Shown: positions 12,078 through 25,278 of the stretch, piece by piece | Layout: each line of letters starts with the position of its first letter | How positions within the stretch are numbered: the first letter of the stretch is position 1 | Assembly (NCBI GenBank): GCA_001414345.1 | Contig: LLCB01000123.1 | Span: forward strand, 1 to 64,000 | DNA length: 64,000 bases | Direction: 5' to 3' | DNA from: Hymenoscyphus infarciens | Taxonomy: Eukaryota > Ascomycota > Leotiomycetes > Helotiales > Helotiaceae | Made by a program: the position numbers and the translations under genes | Notes under the pieces: generated by a model | Databases searched by the model: none | The model's input: only the letters and a program-made list of their open reading frames with translations | Told to the model about the DNA's origin: nothing

Positions 12078-12608
12078 TCAACCCCAGGTAGTCTTCTTAT
12101 CCTCAATCGGAATCTCCTTCCCAGTAGAATCCTTATATTTTCCGCGGATGAAATCACTGATCTTCTCATCCTTCGCCTGTTCGAAAGCGGATTCGTTGTC
12201 TTGGGGTCCTTGGCCCATGACATGTTCTTGGACGAAGTCGACTCCTGTTTAGAGAAATAGTCAGTATCAAGATCTGGGAGTTGATGGATGGTGTGATGAA
12301 GGACGACAGGATGTAGAAAGGCGTCGTTGAGGTGGATATGATGGCGTAGGAAATAAGGAAGAGAAGAACAAACCTTTATCCAAATAATCCTCGTTCTTCT
12401 CACTCTCTGGACCACCACCCGCAGCACCATTCAACTTATCACCGATACCAGAGAGGAATCCGCCGTCCTTCTTCTCACCAGAGGCGGAGGAATGTTGTTG
12501 GTTATTGTTGTTGTTGTTGTTGTTGTAACCTCCAGAGGATGAGCCTTGGTTGTGTTGGCCCTCCTGGTTATTGTTATCGCCGCCGACTGCCTTCTTGATG
12601 AAGTCCAT
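12078..12608 (-). CDS. Small Asn/Gly-rich conserved fungal protein
   Basis: Two exons, 12374-12608 and 12078-12244, with a GTTTGT...ACAG intron and matching phase, give 133 aa. It starts MDFIKKAVGGDNNNQEG, runs through a Gln/Asn-rich low-complexity part with an eight-Asn run, then a Gly-rich KDGGFLSGIGDKLNGAAGGG segment, and ends with a charged part including VDFVQEHVMGQG and SDFIRGKYKDSTGKEIP. No signal peptide or membrane span is visible. The layout (amphipathic start, glycine linker, charged helical tail) is common in uncharacterised small ascomycete proteins; I do not know its role. The 3' exon shape supports a real gene. Confidence 0.75.
12493..12527 (-). repeat. (AAC)n microsatellite encoding an Asn run
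   Basis: GTT/TTG triplets on the plus strand are AAC/CAA on the coding strand and encode the Asn/Gln-rich part of the small protein. The pure section is long enough to be length-variable between strains. Confidence 0.8.
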
Positions 12609-13145
12609 GATGTGTGTTTGTTTGGTCTTGGAGTTTGTGGTTTGTGGTTTGTGAGGGAGTTGTTTGGTATGAGGAGAGAAGATTGATGGATGTGTCTATT
12701 ATATTTCAAGGCGGGGTCAACGTCAACTGAAATCAGGCTGAGCAGTTCGAAACGAGAGTCATGGTTGGTTGCTTTTGCTGGCTCTCTCCAATGAGAACAG
12801 GTTATTGACGAGGCTGCGTGGAAGCCAAGAGCTCTACGTCAGACTTAGCTCAGCTGCGGGATACGTCAGGGCTCGTGGGGCCGTACAAGGTTGTATATCC
12901 CTGTTTTGGAAGTAGGAAGTGGGGTATTGCCGTGATTCACCCGCCCCCTCACAAGATATACTAGGTAGTTCGTGAGGATTTGAGACTAGTGAATGCTCAG
13001 TATTTAATATTTTGACAATTTCTTTCTGTACAGGTATCTAACTATCTGATGAATTTTGTCTAATCCCCCCCCCCCCCCCCCCCAAAAAAAAACAAAATGT
13101 AAAGCAAAACGAAACGCCAGAATATCTCACAAAAAATCTCTTTTC
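12609..13145. other. Intergenic with a C17-A9 tract
   Basis: This is the upstream region of the small Asn-rich gene and the downstream region of UTP20. It contains 17 consecutive C (13067-13083) followed by nine A. No gene is seen. Confidence 0.55.
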
Positions 13146-16100
13146 TTAAAATTCCCCAACTCTCCTCAAACTATACTCCTGCCCCTTCTCCTTCCTCCGT
13201 TCCTTCTTCCTCTCCCCCTTCTTCCTCTTAAATTCCCCATGTTTCTCCGGCTCACTAATAGCCTCTCTCCTCCTCTTGCCTCTCCTCTCCTCTCTTCGTC
13301 TTCTAACGCCCTCTCTTACACCTAGAATAGCTTCCGTATACTCCTTCGTCCCAACCTTCCCCTTAACAGTCTCCATGATCCCCTCACTCACATTCCTCAA
13401 CTCCTGGAATCCCTCCTTGAACGCCTCATCCGTGGAGTAAGGCGCGGGGATCGAAGTATCAGTCAAATTATGCAGCGGCAACAAGATAGTCTGTAAACTA
13501 GGAAGAAGTTGTTCTTTCGTAAGTTGCGAGGTTAGATGGCTAAGAAGTTGGAGAGCTGAGGATTTAGGAATGAGTGCTGGGGCGCGGGGTGGTGAGATTT
13601 CTTTGCGGAGGATGAAGGATAATCTGTTGTATAGGTAGTGCATGGCTGTTTGTAGTTCTTTGGTTTCTACTTCAACTTCCTCGTCTTCTTCATCGTCGGA
13701 TACTGCTTCCTGGGTCTTGCCCCATTTCAAGTCGTTCGCGGCGGCGCAGCGACCGAGGAAAATTAGATTCTTGGATATTTCGTCGGCGAGGAGGGATGTG
13801 AGGCCGGGGGTCTTGAACATGTGTACGGTGCGTCGGAGTAAGTCTTTGATATCATCGCTGTCGAGCTTCAATCCCCCTGAACCCTTGAGAGGTAGACCTT
13901 CAAAGCCTGACTCGGCGTTGTTCCTTGCAAAGTCCGCGAAATACATGCTCGTGATTCTGGCAGCAGATAATTTGACCCAGGCATGTGGAAACATGAGACT
14001 TGATCGAACCGAAACCCAGAAAGACTTCATATTAGAAGAAAGCATTGCTTCCGGGAACTTCTGCACGAGGGTGATTGCCAGCTGCAGACCAGCGTAAATC
14101 TGTTCCCAGTCTGATTCGGAGCTTTTGGCGAGTTTGATTGTTTCGTGGATGCATTCTTGGAGGATGGGGACATCTTTATCGTCGTTTTCGGTTGATTCAA
14201 AGTAAAATCCGTAGGTCTGCAGTGCCAGCCTCACAACTGACGTGTTATCAGTTTGCTTGACCCAGGATCGGAGCATTGTTAGGAAAGAAGACATTCTTTC
14301 CTTGTCGGCCTTCTTGAATATCTCCTTGAGCACCTCTCCAGCTGCCATACGGCACTTTTCACTATCATCGTTGGCGAGAACGAAAATGAGCGGCACAAAG
14401 CATGTTGCTGAAACCTCTTGAACAAAGTCGTCCGATGACTTTGATAGCAGCAGATGGATGACTTCGAGAATTGACAATCGACCACCCTCTCGGTCGTACT
14501 TCAAATTGGCAACGATAAATTGAAGCTGCTTGGTCCATCGATTCTTCTTCTGAGGGTAATCACGAAGGAACTGGAAGTATGCGCCACGAGCTAAATCTCT
14601 GGTGTCTTTGTCATCGTTGGTAACCATGACAGTACCAACGTAATCCAAAGTATCGTACACGATAGCAGTTTGAATCTTTGAATCCATAACCGCTCTTAAC
14701 AAATTGAAAGTCACGTGCCGACGTTCAGGTTCTGTAATGTCGTCTTTCAATCTGACCAGGAGCTCATCAACCGAAGTGTCTTTGATAGGCACATCCTGAC
14801 GATCTCGAAGGATCACGGAGACCATTTTTATGGAGGCTTGGGCAATATCCGAAGTGGTGGTAGAAGAGGCCGAAATACACTTGACGGCCTCCGAAGCCGC
14901 GATTCGATAGAGATTGGTACCGTCGACAGCGGCCTTCAGAGGAACTTTGGCTACTGTCGCAAGTAATCGAAAAGCGGCCACTTTGACCTCCTCTTCAGAT
15001 TGTACAATGGCATCACCAAGTATAGGAATGAATCCAGCCAAATTATTGGATGTTCTGAGATCATCGTATTTTTTAAGGACCGAACGGAGAACGTCAAAGG
15101 CGAACCGGACCAGTTTGAAAGTGTAAATGGTGTTACTTCCTCTTTCACCGGCCCTCTTGGCTCCCTTTTGGATGAGATATCGCTTGAGTCTGTAATTTCC
15201 TTTCGACTTTTCCGTTGGCTTTTCGGCATTGTATACATCCTGGATGACTTCATAGCAGAAGATGAGACTGTCACGATTCTGAGCAGCCGAGTTTCTCAAG
15301 AGACCATTGCTGATTCTGTTAAGCAACTCGTCAATCTTCCGAACCATCTTGAGACTGAGCTTTTCTTTGAGCAAAGCTTGTATCGGTTTGACGAGGTCCG
15401 TCAGTCGACTCAAGGTGGCCGTCGTCGCAATCAATTCCATCGAATCATGACTCTTGCTGCTCTTGACCTCCTTCATCTTGCTCACATACTCCTCCGCGTC
15501 TTTCTCTTGGCCAATGACGCCAAAGATATCATCCATGATGATGGCAATGATGGATGGTAAGCAGTAGTCCAAATCACCCGGCGCATATTCCGGTGTCGTG
15601 GCTACGAGCATCGAATGCATTGTATACGAGAGAACATGCAATTGATACCCTCTTGCCAACGCACCACGTAGCTCCTTCAAAATAAATCCAAAACAAGACG
15701 GCCCAAGCAAAACACATATTTTGACCAAAGTGTCTCTAGTCATGTCTCTTGCCTCTTGGGCTTTACTTCTTAGAATATGACAGATATCGGTGAGAACAGG
15801 CGGTAATCTTTCATTAAGTTGCTCCTGAGGAAGGAGTTTCAAGAGTCGTACAATAATTACTGCAACTGGGACACGAAGACTGACAGTTGATTCATCTTTA
15901 TCGTGTAGATAACTCGTCAATGATGGTAAAATGTTGGTGCTAAGATCTTCTGCAAGTTTGAAGGGCTTTGGCATAGTCGTAGCTAGCTTGCTGCGCGTCT
16001 TTGTCGGATCTTCAAGTTCGGGCGACTCTTGTGCGGCCAACGCCAGTGCATCAATAACCTTTCCTAGGAGGCGGATTATTTGCTTCTCCAGTTCAGGCTT

Positions 16101-19100
16101 TGCACGAACGTAACCAATGAACCTTCTCAACATTGCTCGGTACTGGGGCCATTCCAAGGATCCTGACAAAATTCCAACAGCAGTTGTAGCTTCTGCTGCT
16201 AGATTGTGGGCATCATTACCTTCGGCCCGATCGAATATAAAATGTTCAATGAGTGGAATGAAGAAGTGGCTGACGTTCTTTCCACTTAATTCTCCTCTTT
16301 CCGAAGCGGAAGATAGTTGACTCAGTGCGTTGGACTGTCGACCTTTACCAGCAGTGATGATGTTATTGAAGAACGACGATTCAAGCTCATCTTCGCCCGC
16401 AAGAAGACTGTGCATATCACTAACTTCGCTCCAATCTGGGAAAGTCCTGACAAGGTGAGCCATAACTTTCAAGTATTCTCTCCGAATAACTTCAGACTGC
16501 TCTCGGGCGCCGAGGAAGATGGCTGGTATTAGAACTGTGGATATCAGACCCTTGAAGGCAGCTTGCTCTGAATCTAATGCAGTGCTTCCTGCCGAACTAA
16601 CAAATTGGCACAGCCCATCAGAGGAATTCAAGGAAAGAATTCCAAATTCTTCGTCATGGCGGATGTAGTAAAGCATGTTGTAGAGGAGCGGGATCCATTG
16701 ATGTGCTGTGAGGGGTTCAACTCTAGGAGTATTGATGACATTGAAAGCTTTGAGGCGGCGGTCGTAATCGGGTTCATCAAGACGATTCTCGACGAAAGAG
16801 TTGAGGCCAAGACATATCGTGGCCACTTCTCCAAGAACTGGATCCTTCTCGGCGTACACCATCAACACCCGTGACAGGACTTCTCGGCTATCTTTATCCT
16901 TGAAAAATCCAAACAGGGATGTTACAGTATTGTAAACTTTATCCTTCAACTCTGGGTCATTCTGGAGATCGTAAAGTGGAACGAAGTGTTCAAGAACCGA
17001 CAAAAGCCCAGATTTAATTTTCGGGCTGACACGTCGCGTGGGCTGATCGAGCAGAAATACCGACACGTTCACGAGGTTTTGAGCTTGCGTTGAAGTGGTT
17101 ACAAATGGCGCAAGTTCCGATACCGTAGCAACGCAAGCTTCGAGCAAATCCTTGCTAAGGTCATGCTGAGTGCGAAGAACACCGCCGATATGTGTAAGAA
17201 AATGATCCATGTTGGGTGTAAGGAGTCCAGATTTGACTTGAGCTTGAACTTCTGGGCCTTCATCTTCTCTGGCAATCTTGATAATATTTCGAATGATGTT
17301 CAAGACAAAGAGTTTGACCTCATCTTTCGATTTGAGGGGCGCAAGACATTCTGCCAATTTGGGCAGAATTTCAATGTTGCTTCCGAGGAATAGCACAGTC
17401 TTTGGGGACAGAGACCAAGTTGAAAGAAGTCGCAAAATCGTGGCAACGCTTTGAGCAGTCTCGATTGGGAGCTTTTCCAGTCTTGGGACTATTACGTTGT
17501 TGACGATTGTTGCTAAATATGGGGACCAGTCAATGTCCGGGGCGTTGCTGAACAGAAGAATGAGACATCTCAGGCCTGTTTGACGGACTACCTTGAGCAG
17601 AGAGGTTTGAGTGACATGGTCTTCCTCGCCATCGATTTCTTCAGAGTCGTCTTCCAATTGACGTGAAGCATGAATAGTGCAGTAGAGTGCTGTTTGGGAA
17701 AGCTTTTCGGCAAATGGTGCTACTTTTGAACCAAGCTCCTTCAACACGCCCTCGAGCATGTTTGTTATACCGAGTTGCTTCCGGACACTCAAGAGTTGCT
17801 TGTTGAACGTAGAGTCCTCCACTGAACCGTTGTTGAGTAAATTGAGATGTTTTAGTTCATCAAGCGAAATGTCCAAGAAATGCTCGACATGCTCGACACT
17901 TAAACTTCGCAAGACTGTCAGTCTTCGTGCTTCTAGTCCTTGCTTGCCACTCGCAGCACCCTTTCTTGAGATAGAGCGCCCATAGAGCAGTCTAAGAAGA
18001 ACAGGCATGAGTGATGGTCTATGATCAGGCTGAATGAGTGTTTCTCCCTGGAATAGCGTCGAAATCTCATCCTTGAAGCGGTTCTCATCCAAAAGGTTGA
18101 GTAAATTCTCCTCGTATGGTCGAATGCTGCTGTCTTTCCAAGTGAAAATCGCCCTCAGTGCAGACTTCTGGATTTCGATATCGCCATTCGCGATCAATTG
18201 TAGAAGCGAGGTCTTTACTTCCTCGGACTTGTACAGCGACTTTGGGTTGACAAAGGAGCCAAACAAATCGAGCTGTGATTTCTGGTCCTTTCTTGTCCAA
18301 CCACTTGGCACAATCTCTACACGCTCTCCTGTTGCCTCCAGATCATCTCCTGATTTGCTGGACCAGGATAAGAACATTGGGACGAGCTGTCTTGAGCGTT
18401 TCTCTGCAATTCCGGGGGCAACAACGAGCAGCCGAAGTGCTTGTGACCTAGCGACAGGAGGTGGCGATGTTACCAATTGTTGGGCGTCCTCAAACCTCTG
18501 CAACATAGTATCTCTAGCTTGAACAACCTCGGATAACGCATCCTTAGCCTGCTGATCTAGAATTGTCAAGTTTGAACATTCAAAATCGGTAAGACCATTA
18601 CTTCGAGGTTGCTCGACATTTCTAGCAGAACCATCCCAAGTCACAGAAGGCGATTCTAGCCAGCCAAAGGCGAGCTTGCCGACAGCTTCTTCGCCAATTT
18701 TGGATTCCGAAATCTGTTTGAGGGCAAGACATGCGTCTTCCCATATTTGGGCATACTTGACCGTCAACATACCGAAACAGAAAGAGGGTATCGCTTGTTT
18801 GAGCCACGATGACGGTGCCTGATGTGGATATAAGGTTGCAAGTTTTCGGATATGCATGGATGCAGACCGAGCACTTTCCAAATCGAGAGGCGTCTGCTCT
18901 ACCATGATCATGATGGAGAGAGCCTCGGATGTGGATCCTTGTTCGGTTGTATAAAGATGATCTAACAAACGGAGAGATAAAAGTCTCAGGTCGTGCGATC
19001 CGGTAGAAAGATTCGAAATTAGTGAGGTTGTAAGCAAATCAACCTCTGGATCGGCTCCTACTTCAGCTTTTCCTATTGCGATCTTGGGCTTGGGGGTCAA

Positions 19101-21086
19101 CTTTAGACTCGTTTCATAATCGTACATGGCTTCTAGGAAATGGGGCAGACGAGCGTATCTCGGGGCAGCTGCACGCAGTAACGGTTCAAGGGCCCAATCG
19201 ACCTCCCCAGCTCCTTTGCTCATTCTAGAAAATGCGCTGAACCCCCGACCGACAATGAAATTTGCTTCCTCTGGTGCAAGAGACGAAGACGGTCGTAGTG
19301 CAAGTTTTAACTTTCGCAACAAGATTTCTGAAATCCGGGCGTTGGTCGATGGGTGTACAACAGTACACGCCAATACTTCAAGAAGCGCGTTATATTTGGG
19401 AAGACATCGGTCATGCCAAGTTTTCGGACTTCTGTCTTGCGATGCCGCAGATGCCTGTTCAGGAAATGGTGATACCTCCAGCTTCTCAAATTTGCTCACA
19501 ATCTGGTCTTGCCACGATTGGGGCAAAGTGAACCCATCTTTGCCATAATGACTCGGAAGAACACCAGAAGACACCATTTTTGGTAGTAATACAGATAAAG
19601 TGTCACCATTTTCTGCATCTGACCAATGGGCAATTACAAATCTAGCATGATGTTAGAACGAGTCAGAGCTAATTTCAGGAATCTCCTACCTTTGAAAATA
19701 GGGCAAAGCGATGCTCCGAAATCGTGCGGAGTCAGCTTCTGATAAATATGAAGAAAAAGGCAAGAACCATTTGGCAAGAGGGTCCTTTGTTAATGAGTCG
19801 AGGAAAGGGGAAATGAAAGGTATTATGGCGTCCATAGGGGCATATTGAAAGGCAATCGAAACACTGAGAACAATGTTGCTCCAAAGGTTATCTTCTGACT
19901 CAAAGCCATTGACGATACCAGCATCTTTTGATATCACTCGAAGAATGCTTGCAATGACCTTCAATACACTGGGCCAATTGCCGGCGATTCGAGTTCCCTT
20001 TCTAACACCACACGCGATGCCAACACATCTGCCCATGAACAGGACGCGGCAAAAGTCATTCTCGTTAGAGGATTCTTGGAAATTTTCCACGGCGGCGTTG
20101 GCCGACTCTTCAACTACATCCAGAATATCCTTGAACGTATCAGAGCTGGAATGATGGACCATGCTAGTTAGTACTCCAGAAACAAGATCCTGCCATGGAG
20201 ACGATTCTTTTGATTTCCAGTCTATCTCATCCAAATTCGATACTAGACATTTGAAGATTGCTGGCCCCGATGTGTGAATGCTCAATCCATTACCCTTCAT
20301 CGCCTCAGCAAACAATGTCATAAGTCCGTGGTAGTAAAGCCCATATTCTTTTGTGCCAACAATACTCTCCAGATCAGCCTTAGCATGGCTAACAATCAAA
20401 GGCAACGCTTTCTCTCTATGTGCCGGAGCGCCGGCCTTTTTGACGAGGAAACTCAAAGCTTCGGCAGCGAAACGGGCTATATGCGGTTGTTGTCGATGTT
20501 TTCCCAGTAGAGGGGCCATTAAATCGTAGGTTGGTCGTAAATCGAGGACCAAGAGTTTTGACAAATATTTGAACATAAATGCCAGACAGCTGAAGCTCCA
20601 TTCGATTACTTCGACATCTTGTTTTGTCCCAGCAATAGATGTAACCAATTCCAATGTCTTCGCATAATGTTTCTCGAATCTTGGACCCAAATCGTGGGCG
20701 AAATCCGTCACCAACTCCAGCAGAGGTTCAATTGATTCCCGTTCTCGTTTCTCCGTGTATGATACAATTGTTCCCATAATCTTATCCTCAAAATGCAGAA
20801 TCTGCGGGAGACTATCGCACATAGGCAGCACTTCGTTCGCAAAATTGACGAATGCCTCGGACATGTTGAGTTCCCCCCATTTTTCTAATCCTGCTTTGAA
20901 ATATGAAGTGGCGGTTGTGAGGTCCTCGGCTTCGATATCGTGGCGGCGCACCCGTCGAATGGGGTCGAGCGAGTTTAACTTTGATATTTTGGCTGTAAAG
21001 GATTCCCATCGATGATTCTTTTGGTGGAGAGTTCCCTTTTTGCCCTTGCGGGTTTTGATGATGCGACCTGAGCTTGTGGCTGGCAT
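13146..21086 (-). CDS. utp20: UTP20, U3 snoRNP-associated small-subunit processome protein
   Basis: Exon 1 (19690-21086) and exon 2 (13146-19641) join across a 48-bp intron with GTAGGA donor, TCTAAC branch and CTAG acceptor, giving about 2,630 aa, close to the family's 2,500-2,700. The ATG at 21086 (MPATSSGRIIKTRKGKKG) is preferred to an upstream TTG-opened stretch. The N-terminus has the family's basic patch and NHRWESFTAKISKLNSLDPI, then long runs of HEAT/ARM-like helical repeats (the DRIM region), and a Lys/Arg-rich tail (KRKKGERKKERRKEKGQEY). An acidic insert, SDDEEDEEVEVE, lies near the C-terminus. Family knowledge: UTP20 acts in the nucleolus on the 90S pre-ribosome in 18S rRNA maturation. 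It has a divergent neighbour, the CwfJ protein, 338 bp away. Confidence 0.93.
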
Positions 21087-21424
21087 GGTGGGCGAGAAGG
21101 ATTTCGAGAAGCTCGCGGGTGGAAGCTTGAAGCTATTCGCGATGCAACTACCCTCCAATCTTTACAAAAATATTTCGGTGGAGAAAGATCTAAATTGGTT
21201 AGCGTGACGCTAAGATAGCGTATTTCGGTGATCGGCGATAAGGCTCTGACGTCTTGGCAGTAGCTTCTTGAGCTCCCTGCCCATCGACGCGCTTCAAAAA
21301 AGGCATCGTCTCTCTAGACTCGATAACTTCAACAACAACAACACGAGCACCTACATTCTCACCACATTTTAGAATTAACAACATTAGGGAATCACAACAG
21401 CACACACTGTCTCTGCTATCCATC
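21087..21424. promoter_or_regulatory. Bidirectional promoter region, utp20 / drn1
   Basis: Only 338 bp separate the two start codons of divergent RNA-processing genes. A CAACAACAACA tract lies near 21331. No TATA box at a sensible distance is evident. Confidence 0.55.
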
Positions 21425-23172
21425 ATGGCAACCAAGATGTAAGCTTCTGCTCTTTTCTTCACCAGTATCCTCGCAATTGAAGTCGAAGCTGACCACCTAC
21501 ATAACAGCATTGTCCTGGGCGATCCTCATGGCGAAATACAATCCGTCCTCGCGCAACTGACCAAACTCCATAGCAAAAATAGCTTCGCCTTCGCGCTCGT
21601 TACCGGAAATCTGTTTTCAGAGGACAATGATGAGGTATCGCAGTTACTCGACGGCAGACTCGTGGTCCCTCTGCCAACCTATTTCACCGTCGGCACAAAC
21701 CCCCTTCCCGCTCGGATCGTTGAGAAGATTGAAAAAGAAGAAGAGGTCATACCCAATTCGCTTATTCCTATTCCACATCACCAAATGCTAATTGTTTCCC
21801 CCAGATATGTCCCAACTTACATTATTTGGGAAAGCGAAGTACCACGAAAACGTCCGAGGGATTGAAAATAGTGGCGCTGGGAGGGCAATTGGATGAATCC
21901 ATCATAGGCGGAACTTCCAAAGAACAACACCTCCCATTCCATACCATTGGAGACGCAAAGGCTCTGTACGGGTCCAACAAGGCTGATATTCTTCTCACGT
22001 CTACCTGGCCCGCTTCAATCAGAACTGGCTCCAATGTCCCTATTCCAGATGGAACCACAGATATCGTCGGCCAGGGTCATATCGCAGACCTGTGCTCCGT
22101 TCTCAAACCACGCTACCATTTCTCTACATCCCCGGGCTTCTTCTTTGAAAGAGAGCCTTTCTTCCATACACCTTCCGAGGATTCACCAGATGTGCGTCCA
22201 CTTACGAGATTCATTTCATTAGCCGCGCGTGGAAATGCTAGCAAGCAAAAATCCATTTACGCCTTTACTTTACAGGCTGCAGTTGATCCATCGGCACCAC
22301 TCCCAGTAGGCTCGACCGCGTCACCTTTCCTCTCTAGGCCGAACCCTAAAAAGCGTCGCCCGCTGGATCCTGAGCCCTTTTCAAGATACGGAGGCAATGA
22401 CAGACGTAACAAGAGACAACGACATCAAAGACAGCCTCCTCCAGGACCCGATCAGTGTTACTTTTGCCTTGCCAATCCAAATCTTTCACAGCACCTCATC
22501 TCCTCAATTGGGACCGATGCGTACCTCACCATTGCCAAAGGCCCTTTAACCACTTCTGAGACCAACGCCGCTCTAGGTATTGATTTTCCCGCTCACGCCC
22601 TAATCATCCCACTTACACACTCACCTACTCTGGCCGTCATGTCCCAAGAAGAGGGGGGAGCTGCTTTTGCGGAGATGACGAAATTCAAGGATTCGCTACA
22701 ATCGATGATTGCTAAACTAAGCCAAAACAAACTTGGAGCAGTAACCTACGAAATCAGCAAAGGTAATGGTGTGCATGACCACTGGCAGTTCATCCCCATC
22801 GACCAGGACTTGATTCGCAAGGGACTAGTCGAGGCAGGATTCCGTGTTGAAGCCGAGAACCTATCATATCCCGCATTTGAAGTTCGCGATCCTGGAGTTG
22901 GTAAAGATGAGGGTGACTTCTTCAGAGTTTGGGTATGGACACCGCCAAGTGACGAAGAGCCACTCGGCAACACAAAATGCTTGACCATGCCATTTGACTA
23001 CACCCACAAGTTCTCTCTTCAATTTGGTAGAATTGTACTGGCAAAGTTGCTGGGTATGCAGAAGAGAGAACAGTGGAAAGACTGTGCTCAATCTGAAGAC
23101 GAGGAGAAGAAAGACATGGAAGCATTCAAGGTTGGATTTAGAGAATTCGACTTTACCATTGAAGAAGAATAA
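21425..23172 (+). CDS. drn1: CwfJ/Cwf19-like debranching-associated factor
   Basis: Three exons: 21425-21438 (14 nt, MATK plus two bases), 21508-21745 and 21805-23172, about 539 aa. Exon 2 starts IVLGDPHGEIQSVLAQL, a metallophosphoesterase-like N-terminal domain as in Drn1, with LVTGNLF and PLPTYFTVGTN. The middle is a basic linker (KKRRPLDPEPFSRYGG). The C-terminal half has CwfJ domain 1, a HIT-like fold, with CYFCLANPNLSQHLI and HALIIPLTHSPT, and CwfJ domain 2 with PFDYTHKFSLQFGR and REFDFTIEEE. Family knowledge: yeast Drn1 and fission yeast Cwf19-type proteins bind the spliceosome and assist the lariat debranching enzyme Dbr1. The second intron uses a weak GTCATA donor, but frame and protein continuity (EEE then ICPNLHYLGKR) support it. 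Confidence 0.9.
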
Positions 23173-23431
23173 CGCGATAACACGATACCCCAAAAGTTCC
23201 ATGCATTAACGGGAGTTGAGGACATAAGATATTTTCAGTCTATCATGGTGTCTGAATGGGGGAAACCATTCATATTTGGAGTTTGACGTTACAAAATACT
23301 ACTTCCTACATAGCTTGCCCCGTGTTGGAGAATCACCGGGAGCAAGCCATTTAGCCAATCAATTTTAATTTCTCTCCTGCTTTGAATCTTGTCAATTTCA
23401 TGATACGATTTATACTGCTATATTAGCTAAT
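23173..23431. other. Short spacer, 3' region of drn1
   Basis: No gene or clear repeat; ends where the first MITE copy begins. Confidence 0.4.
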
Positions 23432-23656
23432 CTCGCGGTGGACCTTGAAAGTGGCAGTAAATAATCGTTGTCCAAACTTCAATTACAAAATATTTTAGGG
23501 CAATTGAACTTAATTGTTCTAAAACATCCGGGTCAATATTTTCAAGTGTCCTAATAGTTTGGAATAATTACTTTGAATTGCCGTAAAAAGCTAAAACAAT
23601 GAGAGCTACTCACGCAGGTGACAGGGCAGGTACTGCTGCTCTTAATGTCCATCGCG
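23432..23656. repeat. CAGTAAATA-type MITE, copy A
   Basis: The left end reads CTCGCGGTGGACCTTGAAAG then TGGCAGTAAATA; the right end, complemented, reads CGCGATGGACATTAAGAGC then AGCAGTA. The length is about 225 bp without coding capacity. The interior shares TTGTTCTAAAACA and AATAATTACTTTG blocks with the copy at 11.7 kb. Confidence 0.65.
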
Positions 23657-23706
23657 CGTCTATCTACATTTGCTATGGCGCTTATTATTCTCGAATAGAT
23701 ATCACT

Positions 23707-23937
23707 CTCGCGATGGAGGTTAAAAGTGGCAGTGAATACATCAGGTCCGGACCTGCTGACATAGCCCTCATTGTTCTACCTTTCCGGGGCAATTCAAGTC
23801 CATTACCCTAAGCACTTGGAAGAATGTGGGACTATCGTTCAGTTTCACTAGAACAATCACGTTCCAAAGTAATACTGTACGGGGAAGTTCAAACAACGGA
23901 TAATTTATTCACTGCCGCGCTCAATGTTCACTGCGAG
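23707..23937. repeat. CAGTAAATA-type MITE, copy B
   Basis: The left end is CTCGCGATGGAGGTTAAAAG then TGGCAGTGAATA; the right end complemented is CTCGCAGTGAACATTGAGCG then CGGCAGTGAATA. These are good terminal inverted repeats of about 32 bp in a 231-bp non-coding element, only 50 bp from copy A. Confidence 0.75.
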
Positions 23938-24009
23938 TCACGGTACTAGTTACACGGAAGATAAAACCTGGTTCATTTGTTCAACACTATGTCCCAGACC
24001 GAGATATTT

Positions 24010-24696
24010 CTATCCGCGAATTGTCCCAAGAATCCAGCCATTGATTGAGAGTCTATAGCTCTGAATGTCTTGCTTCGGCCAACCAGGAGATCCACTGCTA
24101 CAAATATCAGCCATGATATTGCGATCATGAAAGGAATTTCTTACCTCGGCAACGATCGGTAGATGCTCGTCAAAGCCTTCTACCTCTACGGGCTGCACCA
24201 AGTCCCCTTCGCGTTCTAAAATGTGCCTATTCAGCAGATAGCCTTCCGTGGGTATTGGCTCTAGATACTGTTCTTTTTCCGAGATTGTTCTTTCGAAATA
24301 CTCTTTCTGCTCGCGCGCTGGCTCGGGCAGGGTATATGGAGCTGGGGAGGTTGGATTTAGGATCGCGTGGTGGGAAGCTGGGGGACATCGTGCTTGGGTT
24401 TGCAGCCGAACAGCATTGGAGATCATGTATGCACGAATGTTGTTTGGCGCAGGCCTCGGGGCAATGACCCCAAACCATGGGGCTGGCGATGGCGTCTTGA
24501 CCCAGTACGTCGTCTTTTTGGGAGACACTGAACCTGCTCACTATTTCGACAGGCGAGCGCTCTTGTGGGTCTTTTTCTGAGGGCTCTCACGGCGTGTGCG
24601 GATGGGTGGACCTAGGATCTCTATGCTTTTCACAATGGCTTCTGGGTGTAAATTACGGTGCGTACTATCAGCCAAGACGATTCTGTTGGTAGACAT
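24010..24696 (-). CDS. Hypothetical lineage-specific protein
   Basis: Two exons, 24591-24696 and 24010-24533, join over a 57-bp GTGAGA...GCAG intron. Its removal excises an in-frame TAG-TGA pair and keeps one frame, giving 209 aa (254 aa if the in-frame ATG at 24831 is the start). The protein has a Pro/Arg-rich middle (KTPSPAPWFGVIAPRP), an acidic helix (KEYFERTISEKEQYLEPIPTEG) and ends NGWILGTIRG. No signal peptide, membrane span or known domain is recognised. It sits between MITE copies B and C, so it may be a poorly conserved or new gene. The intron has no clear branch site. A competing minus-strand frame (24227-24541) is less protein-like. Confidence 0.45.
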
Positions 24697-25034
24697 GGTT
24701 GGTGACTGTGACGCTTCTTTTATGAATTTATCGCTGCTGTCTAGATATCCTATGCCAACTTCCCTGGCGGATCGATATCGAGCTCCAATGGTGTTTTGGA
24801 TGTTTGAATTGTGTCGGTAAGGTAAGGCCATTTTTGAACTTGCCACAAGGTACTGGTCAGCAGCTTGCAGTGAAAGGGTTTAATCGACTTAGTGGATGTT
24901 GTAGCGCGAATGTTAAGTGCATATCGATATAATATTGGTTGGTTGAAGTGCAGGGCAAGATCATTTTGTGCCGAATGCCAGCCTACGGCCCGAAATGGAC
25001 GAGGAAGGAACGATCTAGAATCGTGGTTGTGAGG

Positions 25035-25278
25035 CTCGCGATGGACATTAAATGGCAGTAAATTCCTCGGGTTCGTATCTACCAACTTAGCTCTCGATGT
25101 TCCAACTCCCTAGGGTAAGTCAAGTACATTATTTCAAATATATGAAACAATTAAAAACTAACCAGGATAAATAGAACAATCAACTTCAGTTTTGTCAAAT
25201 GTCCAGGTTAATGGTTTATGTTATCCTAGAAAGTTTGAATAACTACTATTTACTGCCGCTTTTAATGTCCACCGCGAG
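25035..25278. repeat. CAGTAAATA-type MITE, copy C
   Basis: The left end is CTCGCGATGGACATTAAATG then GCAGTAAAT; the right end complemented is CTCGCGGTGGACATTAAAAG then CGGCAGTAAATAGTAG. This is the cleanest pair of termini, in a 244-bp element. The interior GTTAATG...CCTAGAAAGTTTGAATAA block parallels copy A. Confidence 0.8.

Noticed and set aside
19126..19548. Plus-strand open frames opposite UTP20 (also near 15000-15560 and 18034-18522)
   Set aside because: They are antisense shadows of a long conserved coding exon and show no domain of their own.
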